Source: a virus. From it: 59,432 nt of DNA. The translations under genes were made by a program, and so were the position numbers. The stretch spans positions 1-59,432 of IMG/VR virus record IMGVR_UViG_3300020205_002237; one strand, 5' to 3'. Position 1 is the first letter of the stretch. Every line of letters starts with the position of its first letter. Positions 24,207 to 33,637 of this stretch are shown piece by piece. Below the pieces are notes generated by a model, which made no database searches, had not been told where the DNA came from, and saw only the letters and a program-made list of their open reading frames with translations.

Positions 24207-24577
24207 TAGCTTATATCCTCATAACTTACTGTTACTACAAGTGCATTTGCCGTTCCAGCAGTAGCACCTAAACTAGAATTTTCTTCTAGGTAGTATTGAC
24301 TTGACTTATCAATTACATTGATTGTTGAATTTGCTGCCACAGACAGTGTGCCTACAATTGCAAAACTAGTTCCGCCTAAGGCAGCTCCCGTGTTAAATAC
24401 AACTGTTACAGTTGCTGCCGTACCTGTGGTGTTACTTACGTTTAAAGTATTAACTTTTAAACATTTACCACTACTAGCGGCATTACTTAGCACACTAGTG
24501 GCACTAGTTGTTGTTAAACTAGTGCCACTTGTTTTGCCTGTTATTGTTGTTGCTCCAATTAAATTTGGTGCTGCCAT
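24206..24577 (-). CDS. Small beta-rich partner protein, paralogue 3 of 3
   Basis: 123 aa from the ATG at 24577 (MAAPNLIGATTITGKTSGTS). This start has GGAGG at a 5-nt spacing; a TTG four codons upstream would overlap the stalk gene and is unlikely. Shared family features are SLTTTSATSVLSNAASSGKC, AALGGTSFAIVGTL, VAANSTINVIDKSSQYYLEE and a final VSYEDIS. It follows the giant collagen stalk and precedes a Gly-rich adhesin. The ribosome binding site lies inside the last codons (Gly-Gly) of the stalk gene, so the two are tightly coupled. Confidence 0.68.
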   Translation of the reverse strand: MAAPNLIGATTITGKTSGTSLTTTSATSVLSNAASSGKCLKVNTLNVSNTTGTAATVTVVFNTGAALGGTSFAIVGTLSVAANSTINVIDKSSQYYLEENSSLGATAGTANALVVTVSYEDIS

Positions 24578-24578
24578 G

Positions 24579-27500
24579 TTATCCTCCAAATATCAGCGAG
24601 TAACCTATTGCTCTTGCTGTTGTAGTGCCTGGACCTGTTGGGCCTATTGCTCCGGTTGATCCGGTTGCTCCGGTTGCTCCGTTTGTTCCAGCCGGACCTT
24701 GTGGTCCTTGACTACCAGAAGCTCCAACGGCAATAACCCACTCAGTGCCTGTGTATATAAAAAATTCGCCAGTAGTAGAATCCAGCCAAAACTGACCAGA
24801 AGTAGGAGTAGCTGGTGCAGTATCTCCTACATAGGCTGTCCCGTTTGCTCCAGCAGGACCTGTTGCTCCAGTTGGACCTGTTGAGCCTGCTGTACCATTA
24901 GTACCTGCTGGACCTGTAGGACCGCCTGCTGGTCCTGGGGCACCTGTTGGACCTACCGGACCGTCGCCCATCATTTCGCGAACTACAATCTCTTGACCAG
25001 CTTCTGGTGCAACTAAAAATGTTAGTGTAGTTCCGCTTAATGTGTAATCACTAGTAGGTTTAAGCAAAGAACCGTTAGCTACAACTAAAAGACTGTCTAC
25101 AGTATATCCACTATTAATAGTAAATGCTGTTGTAGTGCCATTTCCAGTAAAGCTTTCTGTTACTACTTGGAAAGGTAAACCTGTTCCACTAATACCTTGT
25201 GGGCCTGTGGCTCCTGTTGGACCTGTAGCTCCATTAACCCCAACAGTTCCATTAGTTCCTGCTGGACCTGTTGGACCATCACCACGCATTTCACGCACAA
25301 CAATGTCTTGAGAATTACCAGGTGCAATAGTAAATGTTAATGTTGATCCGCTAACAGTATAATCACTGGTTGGTTTTAACACAACTCCGCTAACGGTAAC
25401 CAGTATATTATCTACTGTGTATCCGCTGTTAATTGTAAAGTTTGTAGTACTTCCATTACCTACAAAACTTTCAGTAACTACAGTAAATGTAGTACCAATA
25501 GCTCCTGGACCTGTTGGACCTGCTGTACCTTGCGTACCTTGTATACCTTGTATACCTTGCACGCCTTGAGAACCTGTTGGCCCAGCAACTCCTGTGGGAC
25601 CTGCAATACCTTGAGGACCTGTTGGACCTGTGGCACCATCAACACCTATAGTGCCGTTAGTACCTTGAGCACCTGTAGGGCCTGCAACACCTGTTGGGCC
25701 TGTAACGCCTTGAATACCTTGAGCACCTGTAGGACCTACAACACCTTGAGTACCTGTTGGACCTGCAACACCTTGTGAACCTGTTGGTCCTACAATTTGG
25801 CCTACATCTAAATAAGCACTTCCTGTCCAAGTATAGAGGTTACCGTCAGCAGTAACAATATAAGCATCTCCAACGCTAGCTCCACCTGGTAATGCACCAA
25901 CTGTAGCTACTTCGCCTTTGATATTTACTGAAGTTCCTGGTGCCCCTGTTGAGCCTGTTGGTCCTACAATACCTTGTGAGCCTGTAGGACCTGTAGTACC
26001 TTGTAAGCCCTGTGAGCCTGTTGGTCCTGCAATACCTTGAGGACCTGTTGGACCTGTGGCACCATCAACACCTATAGTGCCGTTAGTACCTTGAGCACCT
26101 GTAGGACCTGCAGCACCTGCTGAACCTGTGGGACCTACAACGCCTTGAATACCTTGAATACCTTGAATACCCTGTACACCTTGAGCACCTGTTGGACCTG
26201 CAGCACCTGTTGGACCTGCAGCACCTTGAGAACCCGTTGGGCCTGTAGCACCATCGCCCATCATTTCACGTACTACTATTTCGTGACCAGTTTTAGGCGC
26301 TGTAATAAATGTTAGAGTGCTACCGCTTAGTGTATAATCTGTTGTGGCTTTTAGTACAATACCGTTAACTACAACTAAAAGATTGTCTATAGTATATCCA
26401 CTATCAATTGCAAAATTGACTGTAGTATTATCCCCAGTAAAGTTTTTAGTTATAACAGTAAAAGGTAGTCCTGTACCACTTGCACCTTGTGGACCTGTTG
26501 GGCCAGTGCCACCTAGAATACCATTGGAACCTGCTGGACCTGTAGGACCTGCTACAGTTGAGGCAGCGCCTGTAGGACCTGTAGAACCTGTAGAGCCTGT
26601 TGGTCCGGTTGCTCCGTCTAAGCCAGCCGTACCATTAGTACCTTGTGGACCTGTTGCACCTTGAATACCTTGAATACCTTGAGAACCCGTTGGACCTGTA
26701 GCACCTTGAATACCCTGGATGCCTTGAGCACCTGTAGGACCTGTAAGACCTGTTGTACCTTGTGGGCCTGTAGGTCCATCACCAGTTAATTCGCGTACTA
26801 CAATTTCGTCGCCACTATAAGGCGTAACACCAAATGTTAATGTAGTTCCGCTTAGTGTATAATCTGTTGTGGGTTTTAGTAAAGATCCGTTGATTGTTAC
26901 TAGTATACTATCTAGCGTATATCCGCTGTTAACAGTAAAAGCTGATGCACTACCATCGCCAGTAAATGACTGAGTAGTCATTATAAAAGGAAAACCAGTA
27001 CCGCTTGGTCCTTGTGGACCTGTAGCACCTGTTGGTCCTAATGAACCTGTAGGTCCAGGTACTGTTGATGCAGCACCTGTAGTACCCTGTACGCCTTGTA
27101 CACCTTGAATACCTTGGGGACCTGTTGGTCCCACGTTACCTTGTATACCTTGTGAACCACTAGCACCTGTAGGTCCTATGGAACCTGTAGGACCCGCTAT
27201 TGTAGAATCAGCACCTGTTGGTCCTGTGTTACCTGTGTTACCTTGAACACCTGTTGGTCCTGCTACACCTTGAATACCTTGAATACCTTGTGTACCTTGT
27301 GCACCTGTAGGTCCTGCTACACCTTGAATACCTTGCGCACCTGTAGGACCTGTGGCACCGTCAACGCCTATAACACCGTTAGTACCCTGTGCACCTGTAG
27401 GTCCTTGAATACCTTGAATACCTTGTATCCCCTGTATACCTTGAATACCTTGTGCACCTGTAGGACCTGTAGCACCGTCAACACCTATAACACCGTTAGT

Positions 27501-29939
27501 ACCCTGTGCACCTGTGGGGCCTTGTGCACCTGTAGGACCTGTAACACCTTGAATACCTTGAGCACCTGTAGGTCCTGTAGCACCATCAACGCCTATAACA
27601 CCGTTGACGCCTTGAGCACCTGTAGGACCTGTTATACCTTGAATACCTTGAATACCCTGAATACCCTGAATACCCTGAATACCTTGTGCACCTGTAGGTC
27701 CTGTAGCACCATCAACGCCTATAACACCGTTGACGCCTTGAGCACCTGTAGGACCTGTAGGACCTACTGCACCTGTAGGGCCTGCGACGCCTTGAATACC
27801 TTGTGCACCTGTAGGGCCTGTAGCTCCATCAACGCCTATAACGCCGTTGACACCTTGAGCTCCTGTGGGTCCTGTAACGCCTTGAATACCTTGAGTACCT
27901 TGTGGTCCTTGTAGTCCGCTTGCTCCGCTAAGATCAATTGTATATGTATAGCTTGTGCCGTTCCATAAATACAGTCTAGAATCTTCTGGATTTTCTACGT
28001 TGCCTGTATTAATTACAGCAAACTGACCTGCAACAATTCCTGTAGGAGAGGTATCAGCTGTTAGTGCTGCTACGCTTGCGTAAGTTTTAGCAATTGCAAA
28101 TCCGAGACCTGTAGCACCTGTAGGGCCTGTAACGCCTTGAATACCTTGAACACCTTGTATGCCCTGAGCACCTGTGGGACCTGTAACACCTTGGATACCT
28201 TGAATACCTTGTGAACCTGTAGGACCTACTTCACCTTGAGCACCTGTTGGACCTGTAACGCCTTGAATACCTTGTGAACCTGTTGGGCCTGTAACACCTT
28301 GAATACCTTGTATACCTTGTATACCTTGTATACCTTGTATACCTTGTATACCTTGTGAACCTGTTGGCCCTACTTCACCTTGAATACCTTGAGCACCTGT
28401 TGGTCCTGTAACGCCTTGAATACCTTGTGCACCTGTTGGTCCTGTAACGCCTTGAATACCTTGAATACCTTGGATGCCCTGAATACCTTGAGCACCTGTA
28501 GGGCCTGTAACGCCTTGAATACCTTGTGCACCTGTAGGGCCGATATCACCTTGAATACCTTGTATACCTTGGGCACCTGTTGGGCCTACTTCACCTTGTA
28601 TACCTTGAACACCTGTTGAACCTGTAACACCTTGGATACCTTGAGCACCTGTAGGGCCTGTAACGCCTTGTATACCCTGTATACCTTGGATACCCTGGTC
28701 ACCAGTAGGTCCTGTAACACCTTGTATACCTTGAGGCCCTGTTGGACCTGTAACGCCTTGTATACCTTGTGAACCTGTTGGTCCTACTTCGCCTTGAATA
28801 CCTTGGATACCTTGGATACCTTGGATACCTTGTGAACCTGTAGGTCCTACTTCGCCTTGAATACCTTGAGCACCTGTTGGACCTGTAACACCTTGGATAC
28901 CTTGAGCACCTGTAGGACCTGTTGGGCCTACAACACCTTGTATACCCTGGATACCTTGATCACCTGTTGGACCTGTAACGCCCTGAATACCTTGTACGCC
29001 TTGTATACCCTGAATACCTTGAGCACCTGTTGGTCCTACAACGCCTTGAATACCTTGAATACCTTGATCACCTGTAGGTCCTTGCGGTCCTTGTGGACCA
29101 TCTGCTCCAGCTACACCAGCGGGTCCTGTTGGGCCGTCACCACCTTGTGGTCCTGGTACTGTAGATGCAGCACCTTGGACGCCAGATACACCAGCTGGAC
29201 CTGTTGGACCTGTGGGTCCTGTTGCTCCGTAACCAATACTTTGGCCGTCAACAACTAAGAATCCGCCACTAGCTGAAATAGGTGTACCACCCAAATCAAT
29301 TGTGTTAGCGCTAAAGTAGCCAGTTCTCCAACGTTTTGTTTGTGAACCAAGATCATATGTTTGATCTACAGCAGGTATTAAACTACCTGTTATAGTAGCA
29401 ATATTAATACCAGGATCGCCTGGATCACCTTTTGGACCTTGAAGTCCTGTACCAACTAAGTGGCCTGTTAGTTCCTTAATAACGATTTTTAGACCGCTAG
29501 GAGGTGCGCTAACAAAAGTAATGTATCCACTAGCTATCGAAAAATCAGTATTAGCATCTTGCGAAATACCACCAACAAATACTAAGAAACTTTCAGCGGT
29601 TATTCCTGGTGTAACTATATATGTAGTAGTACTACCATTACCAGTATAATATCTGGTATTGGCATTAAAAGCAGTACCACCTGGAGCTGCATTAACCCAG
29701 TTACTGCCGTTATATACTAGTGCCTGTCCGTTGACAGGGCTTGCGACTGTTACGTCTGATAAATTATCTAAGCTAATACTAGCTAAGTCTTTGAAAAACT
29801 TTACTGAATTATCAGATGCTTTAAAATAAATTCTGCCATCAGCATAATTAATGGCTAACTCGCCATACTCGAGATCACTTGTAACAGGAACTTTGCCTAC
29901 TACCGATGATTTCTTAAGAATAATCTTATTTGTTGCCAT
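24579..29939 (-). CDS. Giant collagen-like tail fibre
   Basis: 1786 aa. Residues 1-90 are a phage fibre N-terminus ([20 protein letters not shown], then [12 protein letters not shown]). Most of the rest is Gly-x-Y collagen-like sequence, chiefly GPTGxQ and GIQ triplets. At least five copies of a globular beta module interrupt it (for example [20 protein letters not shown] ... [13 protein letters not shown] ... EIVVRE), with one SVAALTAD ... [11 protein letters not shown] module, one [20 protein letters not shown] module and a [20 protein letters not shown] module near the end. The tip is [10 protein letters not shown]. Triple-helical rods joined by globular knobs are expected. The Thr-rich GPT triplets resemble those glycosylated in Bacillus BclA. 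Confidence 0.85.
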   Translation of the reverse strand: MATNKIILKKSSVVGKVPVTSDLEYGELAINYADGRIYFKASDNSVKFFKDLASISLDNLSDVTVASPVNGQALVYNGSNWVNAAPGGTAFNANTRYYTGNGSTTTYIVTPGITAESFLVFVGGISQDANTDFSIASGYITFVSAPPSGLKIVIKELTGHLVGTGLQGPKGDPGDPGINIATITGSLIPAVDQTYDLGSQTKRWRTGYFSANTIDLGGTPISASGGFLVVDGQSIGYGATGPTGPTGPAGVSGVQGAASTVPGPQGGDGPTGPAGVAGADGPQGPQGPTGDQGIQGIQGVVGPTGAQGIQGIQGVQGIQGVTGPTGDQGIQGIQGVVGPTGPTGAQGIQGVTGPTGAQGIQGEVGPTGSQGIQGIQGIQGIQGEVGPTGSQGIQGVTGPTGPQGIQGVTGPTGDQGIQGIQGIQGVTGPTGAQGIQGVTGSTGVQGIQGEVGPTGAQGIQGIQGDIGPTGAQGIQGVTGPTGAQGIQGIQGIQGIQGVTGPTGAQGIQGVTGPTGAQGIQGEVGPTGSQGIQGIQGIQGIQGIQGIQGVTGPTGSQGIQGVTGPTGAQGEVGPTGSQGIQGIQGVTGPTGAQGIQGVQGIQGVTGPTGATGLGFAIAKTYASVAALTADTSPTGIVAGQFAVINTGNVENPEDSRLYLWNGTSYTYTIDLSGASGLQGPQGTQGIQGVTGPTGAQGVNGVIGVDGATGPTGAQGIQGVAGPTGAVGPTGPTGAQGVNGVIGVDGATGPTGAQGIQGIQGIQGIQGIQGITGPTGAQGVNGVIGVDGATGPTGAQGIQGVTGPTGAQGPTGAQGTNGVIGVDGATGPTGAQGIQGIQGIQGIQGIQGPTGAQGTNGVIGVDGATGPTGAQGIQGVAGPTGAQGTQGIQGIQGVAGPTGVQGNTGNTGPTGADSTIAGPTGSIGPTGASGSQGIQGNVGPTGPQGIQGVQGVQGTTGAASTVPGPTGSLGPTGATGPQGPSGTGFPFIMTTQSFTGDGSASAFTVNSGYTLDSILVTINGSLLKPTTDYTLSGTTLTFGVTPYSGDEIVVRELTGDGPTGPQGTTGLTGPTGAQGIQGIQGATGPTGSQGIQGIQGATGPQGTNGTAGLDGATGPTGSTGSTGPTGAASTVAGPTGPAGSNGILGGTGPTGPQGASGTGLPFTVITKNFTGDNTTVNFAIDSGYTIDNLLVVVNGIVLKATTDYTLSGSTLTFITAPKTGHEIVVREMMGDGATGPTGSQGAAGPTGAAGPTGAQGVQGIQGIQGIQGVVGPTGSAGAAGPTGAQGTNGTIGVDGATGPTGPQGIAGPTGSQGLQGTTGPTGSQGIVGPTGSTGAPGTSVNIKGEVATVGALPGGASVGDAYIVTADGNLYTWTGSAYLDVGQIVGPTGSQGVAGPTGTQGVVGPTGAQGIQGVTGPTGVAGPTGAQGTNGTIGVDGATGPTGPQGIAGPTGVAGPTGSQGVQGIQGIQGTQGTAGPTGPGAIGTTFTVVTESFVGNGSTTNFTINSGYTVDNILVTVSGVVLKPTSDYTVSGSTLTFTIAPGNSQDIVVREMRGDGPTGPAGTNGTVGVNGATGPTGATGPQGISGTGLPFQVVTESFTGNGTTTAFTINSGYTVDSLLVVANGSLLKPTSDYTLSGTTLTFLVAPEAGQEIVVREMMGDGPVGPTGAPGPAGGPTGPAGTNGTAGSTGPTGATGPAGANGTAYVGDTAPATPTSGQFWLDSTTGEFFIYTGTEWVIAVGASGSQGPQGPAGTNGATGATGSTGAIGPTGPGTTTARAIGYSLIFGG
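28297..28353 (-). repeat. 9-bp tandem repeat run (Gly-Ile-Gln codons)
   Basis: Six successive 9-bp units encode GIQ repeated in the collagen-like fibre; five of the units are identical. Shorter runs occur throughout 25.5-29.1 kb. Because the unit is three codons, gain or loss of units keeps the frame and changes only rod length. Confidence 0.8.
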
Positions 29940-29960
29940 AGTTAGCCCTAAAAAGGAATA

Positions 29961-29982
29961 GGGAAACTTATAGAAGTTTCCC
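29961..29982 (-). terminator. Inverted repeat, possible weak terminator
   Basis: A perfect 9-bp stem (GGGAAACTT / AAGTTTCCC) with a 4-nt loop lies just after the stop codon at 29988, in the 48-bp gap before the giant collagen gene. On the minus strand the stem is followed by TATTCCTTTTT rather than a clean T-run, so termination would be partial. It could limit expression of the collagen fibre and the array behind it, or protect mRNA ends. On the plus strand the downstream sequence is TTTTATT, a better T-run, but no plus-strand gene reaches it. Confidence 0.4.
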
Positions 29983-29987
29983 TTTTA

Positions 29988-31523
29988 TTAATACGCTCCG
30001 CCGTCAACTTGAGTAATAGTTACTGCACCTGACGTAATTGAAAACTGTGTAGAGTCGAAACTTGCTAAACCTTTAGTTGTCGTACTAGCAAAAGGAATTG
30101 GTGCAGATCCTGCTGCAGTGATTAGACCCTTGGCATTAACTGTAAAGTTAGGAACTGTTACTGAATCTCCGTAACTACCAATATTAGTAGGATTAACTGT
30201 TGCCAGCGTAAGTGCTATAGCAGTTACATTTTCACTACCGTCAGTATTAAAAGTACCACCTACATCTGCACCAGAAAATTGAATTGTTCTTGCGGTTGCC
30301 CATTTTGTAGCAGTATCAGCATTACCTTTTAATGCACCATAAACATTAGCTACATTTAAATCTTTGTTAAAGTTCCAGCGATTATTACTTTGAGTATAAA
30401 CTAATGAAGGGGCAATAAATCCTGTACCACTATTATTAACACCAACTAATAAACCTCCACTATCAGCTAAAACGTCAGAATTTGCAGCTGGAGCTAGTTG
30501 TAAGTTTTTATCAGCAATTGTAACTGTTGTAGAGTTTACAGTAGTAGTAACACCCTTAACTGTTAAATTTCCTTCGATTACTGCACTACCGTTAACTTGA
30601 AGGTCAAATCCTTCTAGGTTACCAGTTGCTGTAATATTAGTAACAGATGTAATTGCGTTTGCAGCTAGTGTTCCTGTTAAGGTCAAATTGGTAAATGTTG
30701 CTGCACCTGACAATCCAATTGTAAGTGTATTTGTAGCGTCGTTAAAGCTGGTAGTAACACCGGTTGCGGCAGCAATAGTAAGTGTCTCGTCTAATAAATT
30801 TACGGAACCAACTGTACCGGTACTACCAATAATACTTAATGTAGTGGCAACACTAGCAGTTGATACAGCAGTTACTAAACCTTTTGAATTAACTGTTATA
30901 ACAGGAATTAATGTAGTTGAACCATACGGAGTTCCGTTTGCACCTGCTGCTGCATTAACGTCCCGCAATGTAAGATATGTAGTTGGATTAGTACTACCAT
31001 CTATACTAAAACTACCTGTTGCATCGGAAATATTTTGACCAACTGTAGCAAAAGTAACTGTACGAGCATCTAACCATTTACTAGCAGTTGCGGCGTTACC
31101 AATTACAGCACCAGTATGAGTACCACTGGTATTACCAGTTAAATTACCACTTACATTACCAGTTAGATTACCAGTTACATCTCCAGTAACAGGACCACTA
31201 AAATTACCACTAACATCACCAGTTACGTTACCTAGTACGTTACCTACAATATCCAAGTAAGCTGCGCCATCATTATTACGCTTTACTAAAGTATTTGCTG
31301 TTTTTAGTGCGGTGGCAGCAGTAACCATATCGGTAAAGAATTTACCACCGATTACAACGTGATTTACAGCATTGCCAGCAGTTTCATTACCTGTACCAAT
31401 GTAAAGACGATCACCACCATTTGACCCATTATTTGGTAAAGCTGAGTAAGCTAATTCACCTGCACCGAGTACGGCTGGGTTACCGCTTAACTCGCTACGT
31501 TTAATTCTTAAAATAGAAGCCAT
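29988..31523 (-). CDS. Tail fibre protein with GNVTG-type repeats
   Basis: 511 aa. The N-terminus (MASILRIKRSELSGNPAVLG, then AGELAYSALPNN and DRLYIGTGNE) is a common fibre attachment segment in T4-like aquatic phages. Residues about 92-140 are short repeats of the form GNVTGDVSGNFSGPVTGDVT, which fold as a narrow beta-prism or beta-solenoid shaft. ATASKWLDARTVTFA and DTATKWATARTIQFS are duplicated motifs, and VIEGNLTVKGVTTTVNSTTV is a typical fibre segment. It likely forms a trimeric shaft next to the collagen fibre encoded after it. Confidence 0.78.
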   Translation of the reverse strand: MASILRIKRSELSGNPAVLGAGELAYSALPNNGSNGGDRLYIGTGNETAGNAVNHVVIGGKFFTDMVTAATALKTANTLVKRNNDGAAYLDIVGNVLGNVTGDVSGNFSGPVTGDVTGNLTGNVSGNLTGNTSGTHTGAVIGNAATASKWLDARTVTFATVGQNISDATGSFSIDGSTNPTTYLTLRDVNAAAGANGTPYGSTTLIPVITVNSKGLVTAVSTASVATTLSIIGSTGTVGSVNLLDETLTIAAATGVTTSFNDATNTLTIGLSGAATFTNLTLTGTLAANAITSVTNITATGNLEGFDLQVNGSAVIEGNLTVKGVTTTVNSTTVTIADKNLQLAPAANSDVLADSGGLLVGVNNSGTGFIAPSLVYTQSNNRWNFNKDLNVANVYGALKGNADTATKWATARTIQFSGADVGGTFNTDGSENVTAIALTLATVNPTNIGSYGDSVTVPNFTVNAKGLITAAGSAPIPFASTTTKGLASFDSTQFSITSGAVTITQVDGGAY

Positions 31524-31533
31524 TTTTTATCCT

Positions 31534-31797
31534 TTAAAACTGACCGGACTCAAAAACCTGCTGTTCCAGCGTGTTTGTTGCGTGCCATTTTTCTGTTCCG
31601 GCATTATAAACTAATAAGCTTCCTGCCGCTAATTGGGTTAGATCTAAATCTTGTAGCCCTTTTATTGTCGTAGCTGTGGGGCCAATCATGCCACCTACAA
31701 CCACTTTAGTTTGTGATTGAGAAGAAACAACAACAGGTTCCTTCTTTTCTATAATAACTGTATTATTAATCTCAGTTACAATTATTTCAGTTGTCAT
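31534..31797 (-). CDS. Small baseplate/fibre-linked virion protein
   Basis: 87 aa. The C-terminal half (IKGLQDLDLTQLAAGSLLVY, then NAGTEKWHATNTLEQQVFES) follows a pattern common in phage fibre-proximal proteins: a short helix, LVYN, then KWxAT and a Phe/Gly end. The N-terminal half is beta-type and charged. It overlaps the preceding gene by 4 nt (ATGA) and precedes the fibre gene, so it may connect fibre and tail tip. Function unproven. Confidence 0.62.
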   Translation of the reverse strand: MTTEIIVTEINNTVIIEKKEPVVVSSQSQTKVVVGGMIGPTATTIKGLQDLDLTQLAAGSLLVYNAGTEKWHATNTLEQQVFESGQF

Positions 31798-32390
31798 CTT
31801 GTGACCTCTTTTACTAGACTAATACTTCCTGTTAAGAAAGGTATTACGTTACCTTGATTATCTGTTAATTCACAGGAATATACTGCTGCGTCAAAATTAA
31901 ATGTTCCTGTTACAGCAGCAGAAATTTTTAGTGTAATTGTAAAGTTAACAGGATCTATAACGATGCCATTATTAGCTGTTGACAATTCATGAAGTACTGT
32001 AGTAGATTCTAAAGTCTCACGGATTTGCATTTGTGCACTGTATCCCGTAATAGGAATCGGTGTGTTATATTCTACAACTCCACCTGATGTATAAGCTCCA
32101 TAAGCTGCTGAATTAACCTGGTTTAGGGTTAATGTATTAGCTGTCTTGCCAGTAACTAAATAATATGCATCATCACTAATAGTATTAATATCCTTCATAC
32201 CAGTTACACCAGTTACACGGACTCTCCAATTTATTGGCACACCGTGAGCACTGCTAGTAGTAATTACACAGGGAGCGGCATTAGTAATAGCAGAAATTGG
32301 AGCATATTGTTTTGTTTCCGACTCCCAGCGCAATGTCTCTGCAAAAGTACTGCCTTGGTAAATTTTATAACTAATCTTTGCTGGTTCCAT
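31794..32390 (-). CDS. Conserved baseplate-type virion protein
   Basis: 198 aa. It begins KISYKIYQGSTFAETLRWES and contains VITTSSAHGVPINWRVRVTG (a beta domain with a short-lived HGV motif seen in several virion proteins), YSAQMQIRETLESTTVLHEL, and a C-terminus AVYSCELTDNQGNVIPFLTG. The N-terminal and C-terminal strands resemble the N-terminal domain of upper baseplate (BppU-like) proteins, and I recall close relatives in T4-like aquatic phages. It likely sits at the tail tip where the fibres attach. Not assigned more exactly. Confidence 0.62.
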   Translation of the reverse strand: MEPAKISYKIYQGSTFAETLRWESETKQYAPISAITNAAPCVITTSSAHGVPINWRVRVTGVTGMKDINTISDDAYYLVTGKTANTLTLNQVNSAAYGAYTSGGVVEYNTPIPITGYSAQMQIRETLESTTVLHELSTANNGIVIDPVNFTITLKISAAVTGTFNFDAAVYSCELTDNQGNVIPFLTGSISLVKEVTR

Positions 32391-32394
32391 TATT

Positions 32395-32745
32395 TTACCT
32401 TACTTTCTTTGCTGCTGCAAGTGTAGCCGACACTCTAAATTTATTTACTTCTTCTGTTAAAGCTACAACTTCGGTTTGTAGTTGCTGATTCTCAAGGCAC
32501 AACTGTGCTAGTTGTGCATTTAATAAAATCATTTCTTGTTGCAAGCGGTTTAATTCGGTTGCAAGTAAGCCATTCTGTTGGCTCATACGTTCTAGTTCTG
32601 TGTGCATTAAAGTAATAACACTAGTTTCCGCATTAGTACTTTTCCAGTCTTTTAACAATTTCTGTATTCCAACTGAGAAAGCAACAACTGCTAACGCAAC
32701 TAGTGAAACGGTCTGTATGAAACTGTGGTCGTTAATCTCCACCAT
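32395..32745 (-). CDS. Membrane-anchored coiled-coil protein
   Basis: 116 aa. A membrane helix at about residues 9-30 (FIQTVSLVALAVVAFSVGIQ) is followed by a long coiled coil (about 42-105) with Leu at heptad positions (LERMSQQNGLLATELNRLQQ, LLNAQLAQL, LQTEVVALTEEV). It is the first gene after the promoter at 32869-32897 and has a strong AAGGAG site 8 nt before its ATG. Being first on a fibre/lysis transcript and anchored in the membrane, it could be an assembly or lysis-timing factor, or resemble an i-spanin in form. Unrecognised. Confidence 0.62.
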   Translation of the reverse strand: MVEINDHSFIQTVSLVALAVVAFSVGIQKLLKDWKSTNAETSVITLMHTELERMSQQNGLLATELNRLQQEMILLNAQLAQLCLENQQLQTEVVALTEEVNKFRVSATLAAAKKVR

Positions 32746-32868
32746 AATCAGATCTCCTTATTAGCAGGTGTTTAATATTTAATTATATTCTAAACGGCAA
32801 GTCCGCCTTTTAGATATGGTTAAAAGCTTGTCAAGAAAAAATATTGGAATGTTCTGACATTTTGGTAT

Positions 32869-32897
32869 ATTATACCACAAGGGCGCTTAGTTGTCAA
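32869..32897 (-). promoter_or_regulatory. Perfect-consensus sigma70 promoter (P3)
   Basis: TTGACA (32897-32892), 17-nt spacer, TATAAT (32874-32869), with TGG directly before the -10 (extended -10 TGn). All twelve hexamer bases match the consensus. The leader to the first start codon (32745) is about 117 nt. The rest of the 205-bp gap holds only this promoter, the terminator below and an AT-rich leader; an extra TTGACA at 32834-32829 has no good -10 partner. The promoter drives the whole adhesin and lysis region. Confidence 0.9.
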
Positions 32898-32900
32898 TGC

Positions 32901-32935
32901 AAAAAAATACCCTGCCCAAAGAATGGACAGGGTAT
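32901..32935 (-). terminator. Strong intrinsic terminator behind the tail-tip operon
   Basis: A 12-bp stem (ATACCCTGTCCA / TGGGCAGGGTAT, one G-T wobble) with a 5-nt loop is followed on the minus strand by six T. It begins 16 nt after the stop codon at 32951 and ends 4 nt before the -35 box of the next promoter, so the old transcript ends exactly where the new one begins. Confidence 0.9.
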
Positions 32936-32950
32936 AGTTTTTGCGACGGT

Positions 32951-33637
32951 TTAGGGATTTGGTACAGGATCAGATATTAATTGAATAGTAGCAGAAGCTA
33001 CATACTCTTGATTATCTCTATGATTTAGTACTGTTTTTGCGTATATAGTGGCTTCACTATAACTAATTCCACCTGGATAAATTGGCCCAGTATATTTAGC
33101 TGTAGTATCGCCTAAGTACATTTCTAACTTTTCACCATTATTACCAGTAATTATAGTAGGTTTAAATAGTTCTGGTCCTACTGACTCATACTGTGATGGT
33201 AGATAAATACCAATGTTAGATGATGTATTTTGTAACATTATATTAACAAATGTGTTAGGCCCTACAGGCTTATCAAAAGTAACTATTGCTTCGATAGCTT
33301 CACCTATAAAATAAGTAGACTTTAATGGCTGTACAGATACTACTAGTGCAGGCGTTTCTGCAACTGTAGCTACATTTTGTTCTATATATTCCGTCGGAGA
33401 TTCTACTAGCGCAGTTAATCCTTCTGCTCCGGATATAGTTTGTATTAATATTGACCTGCTCTCATAAGGGATTGCTTGTATATACAAAGTTTGAATATAG
33501 TCGTCTAAAGCTTGTCCGGTTAGGTATGCTCCGTTTATAAACGGAGCATAAAATCCAAGAGCTTCATACCCTTCAAATTGTATTGCAATCAGGCCCTGTT
33601 GAGGGTCGAAGTTTATTATTTTATATTTATAAGTCAT
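32951..33637 (-). CDS. Virion protein of unknown function, last gene of the tail-tip operon
   Basis: 228 aa from the ATG at 33637, which overlaps the upstream stop codon as ATGA; a TTG four codons earlier is less likely. The first third (YKIINFDPQQGLIAIQFEGY, LTGQALDDYIQTLYIQ) resembles small phage proteins that track residue coverage at tail tips. Residues about 95-210 form a beta domain (VSVQPLKSTYFIGEAIEAIV, VTFDKPVGPNTF) like an Ig/Big fold. It is followed by the strong terminator at 32.9 kb. A fibre-accessory role is inferred from position. Confidence 0.58.
   Translation of the reverse strand: MTYKYKIINFDPQQGLIAIQFEGYEALGFYAPFINGAYLTGQALDDYIQTLYIQAIPYESRSILIQTISGAEGLTALVESPTEYIEQNVATVAETPALVVSVQPLKSTYFIGEAIEAIVTFDKPVGPNTFVNIMLQNTSSNIGIYLPSQYESVGPELFKPTIITGNNGEKLEMYLGDTTAKYTGPIYPGGISYSEATIYAKTVLNHRDNQEYVASATIQLISDPVPNP

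Noticed and set aside
27243-27914. Plus-strand open frame of 223 codons, rich in NTLNTL and CTCRTC
   Set aside because: It is the antisense shadow of the collagen-like repeats on the minus strand; repeated codons keep the opposite frame open. The other plus-strand frames are explained in the same way.
25500-29100. CRISPR-like look of the regular short repeats
   Set aside because: Units are 9-18 bp without spacers, in frame, and encode Gly-x-Y triplets. This is a protein repeat.
32829-32834. Second TTGACA in the leader before 32745
   Set aside because: No acceptable -10 at 16-18 nt; a TATAAT further down has no matching -35.
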